From JANLYQ01 sp031365725 (GTDB lineage: Bacteria; Actinomycetota; Actinomycetes; JACCUZ01): DNA of 64,000 nucleotides. Location of the stretch: positions 1 through 64,000 of the forward strand of contig JANLYQ010000060.1 in assembly GCA_031365725.1 (NCBI GenBank), read 5' to 3'. The position numbers and the translations under genes were made by a program. Of the stretch, positions 51,431 through 60,084 are shown one piece after another (the first letter of the stretch is position 1; every line of letters starts with the position of its first letter). The notes under the pieces were generated by a model. It searched no databases. It was not told the origin of the DNA and saw only the letters and a program-made list of their open reading frames with translations.

Positions 51431-51941
51431 GTGCGCGCCTACAACCCGGCGGTGGAGATGGCGCCGCCGATGCTGCCGCCGGCCGTGACGCTGGCGGCCG
51501 CGCCCAGCAACAGCGCAGGCAGCGCACGCAGAGCTCGCGAGCGGTGGACGTCAGGTGCTGGCCCCGCGCGAGCGGTGCCGCAGCGGTGCGGGGACTGGGT
51601 CCGCTGGCTGGTCGATCCGGTCTCGGGGGAGCTGCTCGACGTCGGCGCCGAACGCTACCGGCCCTCCGACCGGCTGCGCCGGTTCGTCGTGGCCCAGGAC
51701 CGGGTGTGCCGGTTCCCGGGCTGCCCCCGCCCGGCGTCGATGTGTGACTGCGACCACGTCGTGACCTTCGCCCACCACGGGCGCACCGTGCGGGTCAACC
51801 TCGGCCCGCTGTGCCGCTCCCACCACAACGCGAAGACCCACGGACTGTGGCAACTCGCCTACGACCCCGACACCGGGGACAAGACTGGACCAGCCCCCGG
51901 GCAAGGCCTACACCGTGAGCACCGACCCCGTCCTCACCTGA
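51431..51941 (+). pseudogene. Decayed HNH endonuclease (DUF222 type) C-terminal remnant
   Basis: The frame from 51431 encodes WVRWLVDPVSGELLDVGAERYRPSDRLRRF, then RDRVCRFPGC-like VAQDRVCRFPGCPRP and CDCDHVVTFAHHG, NLGPLCRSHHNAKT: an HNH module. The large DUF222 domain expected upstream is missing. After YDPDTGDKTG the frame runs into Arg/Pro repeats, whereas a +1 shift near 51880 restores a family-like end (PPGKAYTVSTDPVLT and TGA at 51939-51941). Hence 5' truncation plus frameshift. Catalytic His/Asn residues remain. Confidence 0.75.
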
Positions 51942-52031
51942 GTCGACCCAGCACCAGAGCACGATCGAGACAGCGCACCCGGGGGCCAGCGCACCAGAGC
52001 ACCCGCGCACCAGAAGGCCAGGACACCTGAC

Positions 52032-52087
52032 GGCCAGAGGGCCAGAGGGCCAGAGGGCCAGAGGGCCAGAGGGCCAGAGGGCCAGAC
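52032..52087. repeat. Seven tandem copies of the 8-mer GGCCAGAG
   Basis: Units run head to tail at 52032, 52040, 52048, 52056, 52064, 52072 and 52080; the last ends in C. The array lies 43 bp before the phosphoesterase start, downstream of the HNH remnant. An 8-bp unit would shift frame, in keeping with a non-coding location. Confidence 0.95.
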
Positions 52088-52130
52088 GGCCGGAGAATCG
52101 GAGCGTTGGAGCCCGCGTGGATTCGCGCAC

Positions 52131-52949
52131 ATGCGCATCGCGGTGCTCGCGGACATCCACGCGAACCTGCCCGCGCTGGAAGCTGTCCTCGCTGAGCCGG
52201 ACGTCACATCGGCCGACAGGGTGGTGCTGCTGGGCGACATTGCCCTTGGGCCGATGCCGGCTGAGTCACTCGACCTGCTCAGCGCTCTCGGCGAGCGAGC
52301 GGTGTGGGTTCACAGCAACTGCGAGCGCGAAATTGTTGCTGCGTACGACGCCCGCGAGCACCGTGCTCCCGCGCAGAGCGTCGCTCAGCATCCCGCGGCC
52401 GGCCGCCACGTGGAGGAGTCCGAGGGTCCCACCATGGCGAAGGCCGAGGTGTCCAAACCGCCGGCGGCACGGGCCGGCGCGGCACCATTGCAACCGCACC
52501 ATCGCGACCTGCTCGATGGTGTGCCGATGACGGTGACGCTCGATGTCGACGGGCTCGGCCCGGTGCTGTCCTGCCACGCCACGCCCCGGCGCGACGACGA
52601 GGTCGTCCTCGTTGACAGCCCCATGACCCGATGGGTCGACGTGCTGCACGGCGTCGCCGAGCCGACCGTCGTGCTGGGCCACACGCACATGCCCTTCGAC
52701 CGCCTCGTCGACCGCCGGCGAGTCGTCAATCCGGGCAGCGTCGGCATGGCCTACGGCGCGTCCGGCGCCTGCTGGGCACTTCTCGGCACGCTGGGGTCAC
52801 CGGTGCAGCTGCGGCGGACGGCGTATGACGTCAACAGGGCAGCTGCCCGCATCGCCGCGAGCAGCTACGAGGGCGCCGACTCGTGGGCCCAGGACTATGT
52901 GCTCGCGCCCCCTCGGATGCCGAGGCACTCGAGGTCTTCACCCGCCTGA
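52131..52949 (+). CDS. Metallophosphoesterase (YfcE/MPP-type)
   Basis: A 272-residue calcineurin-like phosphoesterase from ATG 52131. Metal ligands: MRIAVLADIHANLPAL (Asp8, His10), VLLGDIALG (Asp36), VHSNCERE (Asn, replacing GNHD), LSCHATP and VLGHTHMPF. NPGSVGMAYG near the C-terminus is also typical. An Ala/Pro/Lys-rich insertion (about residues 75-115) interrupts the helical part. It resembles the diadenosine/phosphodiesterase YfcE-like group. Substrate unknown. Overlaps the opposing permease gene by 12 bp at their 3' ends. Confidence 0.9.
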   Translation: MRIAVLADIHANLPALEAVLAEPDVTSADRVVLLGDIALGPMPAESLDLLSALGERAVWVHSNCEREIVAAYDAREHRAPAQSVAQHPAAGRHVEESEGPTMAKAEVSKPPAARAGAAPLQPHHRDLLDGVPMTVTLDVDGLGPVLSCHATPRRDDEVVLVDSPMTRWVDVLHGVAEPTVVLGHTHMPFDRLVDRRRVVNPGSVGMAYGASGACWALLGTLGSPVQLRRTAYDVNRAAARIAASSYEGADSWAQDYVLAPPRMPRHSRSSPA

Positions 52950-54134
52950 CGTGACGGCCAGCGCGAGGGTCGATGCGATGAGCAGCACGGGTACCCCGAC
53001 CAGGCCGTACGCCGCGAACTGCAGCGACGACACCTGCACACCCCGAGCGCGGCAGCGTTCGCGCCAGAGCAGCGTGGCGAGGGACCCCCACAGCAGCACC
53101 ATCGGCCCCACGTTGGTCCCGAGCAGCAGGGCGAGCAGCCGGTCCTGTCCGGCGACGGCGGCATCGGCAGCAGCACCAGCACTGGCAGCAGCACCAGAAC
53201 CCGCGGCTGCCTGAGGCTCGATGACCAGGTACGCCGGCAGGTTGTTGACCATATTGCCGGCTACCGCCCCGACCCCCGCTACCTGCAACAGCGAGGTGAG
53301 GTCCGACCCGGTGCCGGTCACCACTTCCACCGCTCGGTGGCCACCGTGCCGCAGGGCAGTCTCGACCGTGAAGGCCAGCCCCAGCACGAACACCGTGAGC
53401 TGCCACGGGATCAAGCCGAACCGCAGCGCGGCACGGCGGCGTAGAACGAACACGAGGACAAGAGCGACCGCCGACGCTGACACCGTCACTGTCGGATCAG
53501 CGCCCAGCAACAACGGCGGCACGAGACCGACACAGGCCAGCCCCGACGCCACCAGCAGGACCGCGTCGTCAGCGACCGGCCGTTCCGGCACCGGGTAGCG
53601 CAGCCGCAGCACGCGGTGGAAACGCAGCCCGATCAGCAGCACCGTGAGCACGACGGCGACCACGGCCGGCAGCCACATCCGGGCAGCGAACGCCGGCGTG
53701 CTCAGCCCGAGCCGGTGCAGCGCGAGAAGGTTGGTCAGGTTGGACACCGGCAGCAGGAGACTCGCGGTGTTGGCCAGCCACACGGTCAGCAGCGCAAACG
53801 GCAGTGGCGGCAGCCGCAGCTGCGCGGACAGCGACAGCACCACCGGTGTCAGAAGCACAGCGGTCGTGTCCAGACCGAGCAGCACCGTCGTCGCGGTAGC
53901 CAGCACCGACACCAGCAGGAACAACATCGACGTCCGGCCCCGCGCCAGACGTGAGGCGTGCATCGCAGCCACGTCGAAGATGCCCGACACCTCGCACAGC
54001 TCGGCGAGCACCGTGATCGCGACCAGGAAGACCAGGATCGGCGCCATCCGCGACAGCACGTCGCCGGCGCCCGACAGCGGCAGCAGGCGCGAGGCAAGAC
54101 AGATGGCGGCAGCCGCCGCGCCCAGGCGCCACAT
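52938..54134 (-). CDS. SLC13/ArsB-type ion transporter
   Basis: A 398-residue integral membrane protein with 10-12 spans. It carries the two family signatures TASLLLPVSNLTNLLALHRL and GNMVNNLPAYLV (the NLTN and NNLP re-entrant loops of ArsB/NhaD/SLC13). TTAVLLTPVV precedes the first. An Ala-rich cytoplasmic loop (AAAGSGAAASAGAAADAA) is unusual. The substrate could be arsenite, another anion or a dicarboxylate; there is no arsenic-resistance gene nearby, so I do not assign arsB. Confidence 0.88.
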   Translation of the reverse strand: MWRLGAAAAAICLASRLLPLSGAGDVLSRMAPILVFLVAITVLAELCEVSGIFDVAAMHASRLARGRTSMLFLLVSVLATATTVLLGLDTTAVLLTPVVLSLSAQLRLPPLPFALLTVWLANTASLLLPVSNLTNLLALHRLGLSTPAFAARMWLPAVVAVVLTVLLIGLRFHRVLRLRYPVPERPVADDAVLLVASGLACVGLVPPLLLGADPTVTVSASAVALVLVFVLRRRAALRFGLIPWQLTVFVLGLAFTVETALRHGGHRAVEVVTGTGSDLTSLLQVAGVGAVAGNMVNNLPAYLVIEPQAAAGSGAAASAGAAADAAVAGQDRLLALLLGTNVGPMVLLWGSLATLLWRERCRARGVQVSSLQFAAYGLVGVPVLLIASTLALAVTSGG

Positions 54135-54253
54135 GCGGTGACCTGTGCCCGCTGCAGGGGAGATTCACTCGGCGATCCGACCGCAGACCTGTGCTGCCTT
54201 CACGCCGCAGAGCAGCACTGGCTGCATCGGCCCAGGTGCGTAGTCTGCCCCGC

Positions 54254-55702
54254 ATGCCGCGTCGCCATCTCAGCCTCCGTGTCCAGGACGACCCCAGGGG
54301 TGCCGCGCTCCGGGCCGGCTTCGCCCGCATCCGCCGGGAGCAGGGCATCCCGGAGGAGTTCCCCGCGGCTGTGCTCGCCGAGGCGGAGGCCGCGGCCACA
54401 GCGCCGCGCCCCACGACGTACAGCGTGAACGACGGCACGGACCTCACCGACCTGTCCTTCCTCACCATCGACCCGCCCGGCTCCACCGACCTCGACCAGG
54501 CCATGCACCTCGAGCGTCGCGGCACTGGCTTCCGGGTGCGCTACGCGATCGCCGACGTCGCGTCCTTCGTCACCCCCGGCGGCGAGGTCGACCGCGAGGC
54601 GCACAAGCGCGTCGAGACCCTCTACTGCCCCGACCTGCGCACGCCCCTTCACCCGCCGGTGCTCTCCGAGGGGGCGGCATCGCTGCTGCCCGACCAGGTA
54701 CGCCCGGCGCTGCTGTGGACGATCGACCTCGACGCCGCGGGAGAGCAGACCGCTGTCGAGGTACGCCGGTCACTGGTGCGCTCACGCGACCGGCTGGACT
54801 ACGCCGGGGTGCAGCAGGCCGTCGATGCCGGCACGACCGACGAGCGGCTCCTGCTGCTCGCCGAGGTCGGCAAGCTGCGGATGGCCCTGGAGGTCGAGCG
54901 CGGCGGGGTCAGCCTGCCGATCCCGGAGCAGGAGATCGTGCAGCACGGTGACACCTTTGGCCTGGAGTACCGCGTCACGCTGCCGGTCGAGTCGTGGAAC
55001 GAGCAGATCTCGCTGATGACCGGCATGGCTGCAGCGGGGCTGATGCTGCACGGCCAGATCGGCATCCTGCGCACCCTACCCAAGGCACCGGACGGCGCCC
55101 TGGAGCGGCTGCGGCGGGTGGCCCGCGGCCTCGGCATCGCTTGGCCCGACGGCGTCTCGTACGCCGAGGTCGCCCACGGTCTCGACCCGGCCAACCCCCG
55201 TCACGCTGCTCTGCTCGACCAGTCGACCTCGTTGCTGCGTGGTGCGGGCTACACGGCCTTCGACGGTGACATCCCGGAAGTGGCTACTCACGCCGCAGTG
55301 GCCGCCGAGTACGCCCACACCACAGCCCCGCTGCGCCGACTCGTCGATCGCTACGTGGGCGAGGTCTGCCTCGCGCTCTGTGCTGGGACCGACGTCCCCG
55401 GGTGGGCTCGTTCTGCGCTGACCACCTTGCCGACCGAGATGGCCGACGCCGACCACCGCGCGCACGCCCTGGAGCGCGAATGCGTCGCGTTGATGGAGGC
55501 GGCCGTGCTGGCCGGGCGCGAAGGCGAGGAGTTCGACGCCATCGCCTTGGACGACGACCCCCAGCACGGGGGCACCGTGCAGCTGCTCGATCCCGCCGTG
55601 CGCGCGTCCTGCTCAGGCAACCTCCCGGTGGGGGAGAAGGTGCGGGTCCGTCTCGTCACCGCCGACCAGACCAAGCGCATCGTGGCCTTCGCTCTCGTCT
55701 GA
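54254..55702 (+). CDS. RNB-domain 3'-5' exoribonuclease
   Basis: A 482-residue RNase II/R-family protein; ATG 54254 opens MPRRHLSLRVQDDP. The catalytic RNB domain begins at FLTIDPPGSTDLDQAMH, holding the Asp cluster that binds Mg, with RYAIADVASFV and a later HTTAPLRRLVDRYVGEVCLAL. It is shorter than RNase R and lacks the cold-shock and S1 domains at its ends, which is usual for actinobacterial RNB proteins. It lies 21 bp upstream of rnpB, so RNA processing genes are grouped. Confidence 0.93.
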   Translation: MPRRHLSLRVQDDPRGAALRAGFARIRREQGIPEEFPAAVLAEAEAAATAPRPTTYSVNDGTDLTDLSFLTIDPPGSTDLDQAMHLERRGTGFRVRYAIADVASFVTPGGEVDREAHKRVETLYCPDLRTPLHPPVLSEGAASLLPDQVRPALLWTIDLDAAGEQTAVEVRRSLVRSRDRLDYAGVQQAVDAGTTDERLLLLAEVGKLRMALEVERGGVSLPIPEQEIVQHGDTFGLEYRVTLPVESWNEQISLMTGMAAAGLMLHGQIGILRTLPKAPDGALERLRRVARGLGIAWPDGVSYAEVAHGLDPANPRHAALLDQSTSLLRGAGYTAFDGDIPEVATHAAVAAEYAHTTAPLRRLVDRYVGEVCLALCAGTDVPGWARSALTTLPTEMADADHRAHALERECVALMEAAVLAGREGEEFDAIALDDDPQHGGTVQLLDPAVRASCSGNLPVGEKVRVRLVTADQTKRIVAFALV

Positions 55703-55723
55703 CGGCGGTAGGCTCGGGCGCAC

Positions 55724-56129
55724 GGCGGACGAGCCGGCCGGACGGTCGCGTCGGGCCCCTTCACGGGGACCCGCCGAGGAAAGTCCGGGCTCCACAGGGC
55801 GCGGTGGTGGGCAACACCCACCCGGGGTGACCCGCGGGACAGTGCCACAGAGAACAGACCGCCGACGCACAGCCTTCGGGCGGTACGTCGGTAAGGGTGA
55901 AACGGTGGTGCAAGAGACCACCAGCGCCCGAGGCGACTCGGGCGGCTAGGCAAACCCCACCCGGAGCAAGGTCAGACAGGGAGCGATCTGCGTGAGCAGG
56001 AGAGGGCGGCCCGCCCGAGCTCCCGGGTAGACCGCACGAGGCTGTCGGCAACGGCAGCCCTAGATGGATGACCGTCCGCGCACCTTCGGGTGCGTGACAG
56101 AACCCGGCTTACAGGCCGACTCGTCCGCC
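55724..56129 (+). ncRNA. rnpB: RNase P RNA (class A)
   Basis: The P1 helix is visible: GGCGGACGAG (55724-55733) pairs with CTCGTCCGCC (56120-56129). The universally conserved 5' core GAGGAAAGTCCGGGCTCCAC lies at about 55776, and the 3' core ACAGAACCCGGCTTACAG ends near 56113. Length ~406 nt suits an actinobacterial type A RNA. The last ~27 bases form part of the 33-bp direct repeat bounding the downstream island. Confidence 0.97.
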
Positions 56130-56135
56130 GCCTGT
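56103..56135 (+). repeat. Left 33-bp direct repeat (attL) in the rnpB 3' end
   Basis: It starts CCCGGCTTACAGGCC and ends GCCGCCTGT. All 33 bases recur exactly at 60250-60282. The left copy completes rnpB, as expected if an element recombined at the gene's 3' end and restored it. Confidence 0.93.
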
Positions 56136-56164
56136 GGCCGCTGACGTTCGCGACGCTCCGTACT

Positions 56165-56181
56165 AGGCCGCTGACCTGCGG
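56165..56181 (+). repeat. Left inner inverted 17-mer of the island
   Basis: AGGCCGCTGACCTGCGG matches the reverse complement of 60211-60227 at 16 of 17 bases. GGCCGCTGAC also occurs at 56136, 30 bp upstream in direct orientation. These may be arm-type recombinase or excisionase sites. Confidence 0.75.
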
Positions 56182-56292
56182 AAACGCGGAATTGCAAAGT
56201 GACGGAGGTGGGTCGGCTGGATTGCGCATCGTCGCCGAAACAAGTCGAACAAGACACTGAAGGAGCCACCCAGATGCACCGATGGACCCCTC

Positions 56293-57555
56293 GTGCCTGC
56301 CAATCCGTTGCTGGAGAGCCTTAAAGGCGCCGTCGAGGCGGTACCGGAGGACATCCCGCTACGCCTGCACTACGGCGAACTGCTGCTCAGCGAAGGGCTA
56401 CGGGAGGAATCCGTCAGGCAGGCGGCATCCATCCTCCAGCGAGACCCGGCGCACCTTGGGGCGCTCACGCTGATCGCGAACGCGTCATCAGTCCCGATGG
56501 AGACCGAGGGCGGCCAGGTCGGCGATTTCGCCCCTGATGCGGTCGCCGGTGGCGCGGGGACCGACCACTCGGTGGCGCAGACCGCGTCCGACCATGTGCT
56601 GCAGCGGCTCGACGCTGAGCTGAGCGGGATCGCGGCGCCGATGTACGTCGACTCGGGCCCGGACGACTCCTCCGCTGGGTTGTTCGACGTCGAGCAGGTC
56701 GGAGTTCGCCTCGCAGATGTCGGTGGCATGGTCGAGGTCAAGGCGCGGCTCGAGGCGGCCGTATTCGCTCCATTGCGCCACCCGGAACTGGTCAAGCTGT
56801 ACGGGAAGTCGCTACGCGGCGGCCTCCTGCTGTACGGCCCCCCGGGTTGCGGCAAGACCTTCATCGCACGTGCCGTCGCGGGCGAGATGAACGCGCACTT
56901 CATTGCCGTGTCGCTGGCCGACGTTCTGGACATGTACATCGGGCAGAGCGAGCGCAACATCCGGGACCTGTTCGAGACCGCTCGCGCAAACGCGCCCTGC
57001 GTGGTGTTCCTCGACGAGGTCGACGCCATCGGCCAGAAACGTAGCCAGATGCGCAACTCCGCAGCACGAGGCGCCGTGAATCAACTGCTGACCGAGATGG
57101 ACGGCATCTCCGCGGCCAATGACGGTGTCTACATTCTCGGGGCCACCAACCATCCCTGGGACGTCGACGTCGCGTTGCGCCGGCCCGGGCGATTCGATCG
57201 CATGGTCCTCGTGCTGCCACCCGATGAGCCGGCGCGGGAAGCCATCTTGCGCTACCACCTGCGCGGCCGTCCCATTGCCGGCGTCGACCCAGCCAAGCTC
57301 GCCAAACACACGGACGGGTACTCCGGGGCCGACCTGGCCTACGTGTGCGAGGCGGCGGCCGAGCGAGCGCTGATCGACTCCGCACGTTCCGGCAACGTAC
57401 GCATGATGGGTCACGAAGATCTCGACGCCGCAGTCCGAGACGTCCACCCATCCATCGGGCCCTGGCTGGAGACCGCGCGGAACGTCGCCGAGTTCGCGAA
57501 CGCGGGCGGCACCTACGACGACCTGCTCACCTACTTGCGGCGCCGTCGCAGGTGA
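56293..57555 (+). CDS. AAA+ ATPase (Cdc48/FtsH-like module) with TPR-like N-terminus
   Basis: A 420-residue ATPase; GTG 56293 is the best start, though no clear Shine-Dalgarno precedes it. Residues 1-60 form a TPR-like helical segment (RLHYGELLLSEGLREESVRQAASIL). The AAA module has Walker A GPPGCGKT (182-189), pore-loop MYIGQSE (Tyr215), Walker B VVFLDEVD (237-244) and the second region of homology ATNHPWDVDVALRRPGRFDR with two Arg fingers. The C-terminal lid includes GYSGADLAYVCEAAAERA. No protease domain is attached. The next gene starts in its stop codon, so the two proteins are made together. Likely a remodelling ATPase recruited to a membrane by its partner. Confidence 0.9.
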   Translation: MPANPLLESLKGAVEAVPEDIPLRLHYGELLLSEGLREESVRQAASILQRDPAHLGALTLIANASSVPMETEGGQVGDFAPDAVAGGAGTDHSVAQTASDHVLQRLDAELSGIAAPMYVDSGPDDSSAGLFDVEQVGVRLADVGGMVEVKARLEAAVFAPLRHPELVKLYGKSLRGGLLLYGPPGCGKTFIARAVAGEMNAHFIAVSLADVLDMYIGQSERNIRDLFETARANAPCVVFLDEVDAIGQKRSQMRNSAARGAVNQLLTEMDGISAANDGVYILGATNHPWDVDVALRRPGRFDRMVLVLPPDEPAREAILRYHLRGRPIAGVDPAKLAKHTDGYSGADLAYVCEAAAERALIDSARSGNVRMMGHEDLDAAVRDVHPSIGPWLETARNVAEFANAGGTYDDLLTYLRRRRR

Positions 57556-58658
57556 CCGACACCCAACCTGGCGACCCAGCCGTCGCAACCACGCAGCTGC
57601 GGAAGGCGACGATCCTTCTAGACAGCAACCGGCCCCGCGAGGCTGCCGCTCTCGCCTCGCGGGCCATCGCCTCCGAGCCGTCCGATCCGCGCGGGTGGAT
57701 CATGCTCGCCCGGTGCTACGAATCGCTGCAGGACCTCCCGCGAGCACTCGAGACAGCGAATCGGGCGATCGGCATCGACCCGAGCGACCCGGACCCCCAC
57801 TTGGTTGCGAGCCGGGTTCTTCGCCTTCAGGGAAACACCCGCGAGGCTGTCCGGGCAGGGCAAGAAGCCGTACACCTCGCGCCGATGAACGCCGTGGCAC
57901 ACGCCACCCTGGCTACGGCACTGGCATCACAGGGCGGCCAGGCAGCCCTGTTCGGTCTTGGCCTGCCGCGCGACACGCGGGTCGCCGCCGAACACGCACG
58001 CCATGCGATGGCGCTGGCACCGACCAGCACAACAGGGCATTTCGCCGCCGGCTTCGTTGCTGCCGCATCGGGACGCCCGCGTCAAGCCCGCGCGCACTAT
58101 CGCCGAGTGCTCATCCTGAACCCGCAGAGCGCCCCGGCGATCAACAACCTCGCAGCACTCGACATGAGAAGTGGCCGACTCGTGCGCAGTGGCTCCGGGT
58201 TCGCCCGAGCCCTCGTTGCCGATCCACGGCTAAGCCTGGCGAGACGCAACGTGCGCGGCGCCGTACTCACATGGCTCTGGCGATTCCACGTCCTGGCCTG
58301 GGTAATCTATGTCTGCTTCAGCGGCGTGATTGACAACGAGCCAGTCGTTCCCTTCACGCTGACCTGGAGCTCCCACGCCACGGTCGCCTGCTCGCTCGTC
58401 GGCATCTTCGCGGTCCTCGTAGCCGTCTCGTACTTGCGCATGGAGCCCAGCGTCCGCGCCTTCTTCAAGCGATTGATAGCCGACAGCTGGAGCCTCAAGC
58501 TCGTCGCGCTGGCAGACCTAGCAACCATTGTGTGCTTCGTTGTCTCGACGCTCGGTCGGGGGCCGACCGCCACCAATGTCAACCTCCTCGGCTTCTTGGC
58601 GATCGTGATATCCGTCGTTGGCCTCGCACGTTGCCGCTCTCGCCGTGAGCGCCCCTGA
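57552..58658 (+). CDS. TPR-repeat protein with four C-terminal membrane spans
   Basis: A 368-residue protein from GTG 57552. Residues ~10-210 are TPR repeats: PREAAALASRAIASEPSDPRGWIML, LPRALETANRAIGIDPSDPD, TREAVRAGQEAVHLAPMNAVA and PRQARAHYRRVLILNPQSAPA. The last third has four spans, at about 235-257 (FHVLAWVIYVCFSGVI), 270-292, 312-332 and 338-356. The TPRs would face the cytoplasm and could dock the partner AAA ATPase. This ATPase-plus-TPR/membrane pairing is not a system I can name. Confidence 0.85.
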   Translation: MTDTQPGDPAVATTQLRKATILLDSNRPREAAALASRAIASEPSDPRGWIMLARCYESLQDLPRALETANRAIGIDPSDPDPHLVASRVLRLQGNTREAVRAGQEAVHLAPMNAVAHATLATALASQGGQAALFGLGLPRDTRVAAEHARHAMALAPTSTTGHFAAGFVAAASGRPRQARAHYRRVLILNPQSAPAINNLAALDMRSGRLVRSGSGFARALVADPRLSLARRNVRGAVLTWLWRFHVLAWVIYVCFSGVIDNEPVVPFTLTWSSHATVACSLVGIFAVLVAVSYLRMEPSVRAFFKRLIADSWSLKLVALADLATIVCFVVSTLGRGPTATNVNLLGFLAIVISVVGLARCRSRRERP

Positions 58659-58668
58659 ATACCGCTGA

Positions 58669-58812
58669 TGCAGGTCGGCGATCTACGCACACCTGTGGCC
58701 CGACTCGGAGGATCGCGCACGTGAGGCCGTCGACCGCGGTCTCGGCGCCAGGGGCGCCGACGCAAAGGCGACCCAGATGCTTCGCGATATGGAGACGCTG
58801 CGCACCCGGTAG
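58669..58812 (+). pseudogene. C-terminal remnant of a tyrosine recombinase (integrase)
   Basis: The frame from 58669 to TAG 58810-58812 encodes IYAHLWPDSEDRAREAVDRGL and a short charged tail. TYxHLWPDSEDRTR-AVD is the C-terminal signature of actinophage and ICE integrases, and the Tyr is the catalytic nucleophile. A stop immediately upstream (58666-58668) and lack of the RxxHxR motifs show that only this stub remains. It explains the flanking att repeats. Confidence 0.8.
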
Positions 58813-58858
58813 GTCGGCCGCGCTCGGTTAGCCAAGCCGAGGGGCTGGAGTCACGCCG

Positions 58859-59530
58859 TCAATCCCCCCGGAGCTGTTTTCCCCACGCAGCAAAGAAGTC
58901 GCGCATGGCCTTGCGCTGGGTGTCCGGCAGCGGCAACTCGTCATCGGCGAAACGGCTCAGGGTTGCGAACATCTCTGCCAGGACTGTTTGGTCGAAGCCG
59001 AGATCGAGCTCCGCCGCGCGCTCGAGCAGTGTCGCCTTCGTGAAGTGAGCAGAGAGGGCGTACACGTCGGCGAAGTCGCGGGCTTCTGCCCGGCCGAACA
59101 AGGCAATGAGCTTTCTGCCGGCGAGCTCCTCCAGGGAGAAGGTCGGTCCGGCGGAGCTCGTCACGTCCGGATCGAGAGGCGGAGAGTCAAGGGCCAGGTC
59201 GACGAGCAGCTCTTCGGGGCCGCTCAGCACGAGGCGGCAGAACGTCTCTGTGTCTTGCAGGATGCGTACGGCCCAGCCACGGCTGATCGCAGCCGTCACG
59301 AGTGAGTCGCGGGCGGTGGCCACGTCTCCGCCGCCGCGTCGGGTGAAGAAGTCGAGGTCCTGGGTGGGCCGCTCGGTCAGGTGGTGGGCTGCCAGGGCGG
59401 CGCCCCCCGCGAGCAGGAAACCTGCGCTGGCGGGCAGGGAAAAGAAGATCCGCGCGACCTCGAGCTGAAATGCGGTGAGCGCAGTCGGCTCATCGGTTCG
59501 CTGGCCGTCCCCTGCGTCGTCGACCGTCAC
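58859..59530 (-). CDS. AbiEii/AbiGii-type nucleotidyltransferase toxin
   Basis: A 223-residue protein from GTG 59530, whose first base is the last base of the antitoxin stop. The DUF1814 nucleotidyltransferase motifs are present: FLLAGGAALAAHHLTERPTQDLDFF (G-x-AL-x3-H and R-x-T-x-DLD), then LVDLALDSPP and LEELAGRKLIALFGRAEARDFADVYAL with the conserved Lys. AbiEii-family toxins transfer nucleotides to tRNA or similar targets and give abortive infection immunity. The partner here is an HTH protein instead of a canonical AbiEi. Confidence 0.9.
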   Translation of the reverse strand: MTVDDAGDGQRTDEPTALTAFQLEVARIFFSLPASAGFLLAGGAALAAHHLTERPTQDLDFFTRRGGGDVATARDSLVTAAISRGWAVRILQDTETFCRLVLSGPEELLVDLALDSPPLDPDVTSSAGPTFSLEELAGRKLIALFGRAEARDFADVYALSAHFTKATLLERAAELDLGFDQTVLAEMFATLSRFADDELPLPDTQRKAMRDFFAAWGKQLRGD

Positions 59531-60051
59531 TAGTCCTCGACACCGTCGGTGGCCGCCGCGATCACTGGCGTCCAAGCCTCGCGAATCTCGCGGGGCAGAA
59601 CTATCTCGGGCCACAGGTCGACGAGCAGCGCTCCGTCGACGTAGGCGGCGAGGTCGTCCGGGCCACCTTCACGCAGCACGATCTCGTACGCGCGCGCCCG
59701 TTGCGCCCGATCGGCCAGCCGGAAGGTGCGTCGTGGCTCCGACCAGTTCAGGTGCAGGGGGAGCACGACGGTGGCCAGCGCCCTGTTGACAGGAAGACGA
59801 CCGAGTCGCGAGGGAACCCAGATCGACCGGCCTCGGGTCATGAGCCGCTCGACGTAGTTGATCCGCGGGCTCGTGGTCAGCTCGAAGCCGGCCTCGCGAA
59901 GCAGCCGCTCGGCAGTGTCGAGCCCCGGTGATTTGCGTCCGTGCTCGTAGGCAGACAGCGTCGTCCGCGACGTACCGGCGCGCCGGGCGAGCTCGTCCTG
60001 GCTCAAGCCCGCACTGCGTCTCGCGTTCTTGATCAGGCCTGCGGCTGGCAT
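59530..60051 (-). CDS. XRE-type HTH antitoxin paired with the AbiEii-like toxin
   Basis: A 173-residue protein. ATG 60051 has GGGGAGAG six bases upstream, so the longer frame to 60105 is rejected. The XRE HTH lies at residues 5-60: LIKNARRSAGLSQDELARRAGTSRTTLSAYEHGRKSPGLDTAERLL. A C-terminal region (YVERLMTRGRSIWVPSRLGRLPVNRALA, then LPREIREAW) probably binds the toxin. A perfect palindrome 18 bp upstream of the start is the likely autoregulatory operator. Confidence 0.9.
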   Translation of the reverse strand: MPAAGLIKNARRSAGLSQDELARRAGTSRTTLSAYEHGRKSPGLDTAERLLREAGFELTTSPRINYVERLMTRGRSIWVPSRLGRLPVNRALATVVLPLHLNWSEPRRTFRLADRAQRARAYEIVLREGGPDDLAAYVDGALLVDLWPEIVLPREIREAWTPVIAAATDGVED

Positions 60052-60068
60052 ACTTCTCTCCCCTAGAT

Positions 60069-60084
60069 GTATCCGATAGGATAC
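60069..60084. promoter_or_regulatory. Operator palindrome GTATCC-GATA-GGATAC upstream of the antitoxin
   Basis: A perfect 6-4-6 inverted repeat. On the minus strand it contains TATCCT/GGATAC, which could overlap the -10 of the toxin-antitoxin promoter. XRE antitoxins commonly repress their own operon through such sites. Confidence 0.7.

Noticed and set aside
52032..52087. Octamer array as CRISPR or origin iterons
   Set aside because: Units are directly contiguous without spacers, and there is no replication initiator gene or DnaA box cluster.
52938..54134. Assigning arsB to the SLC13-like permease
   Set aside because: No arsR, arsC or other arsenic gene is adjacent, and the signatures do not separate ArsB from related anion carriers.
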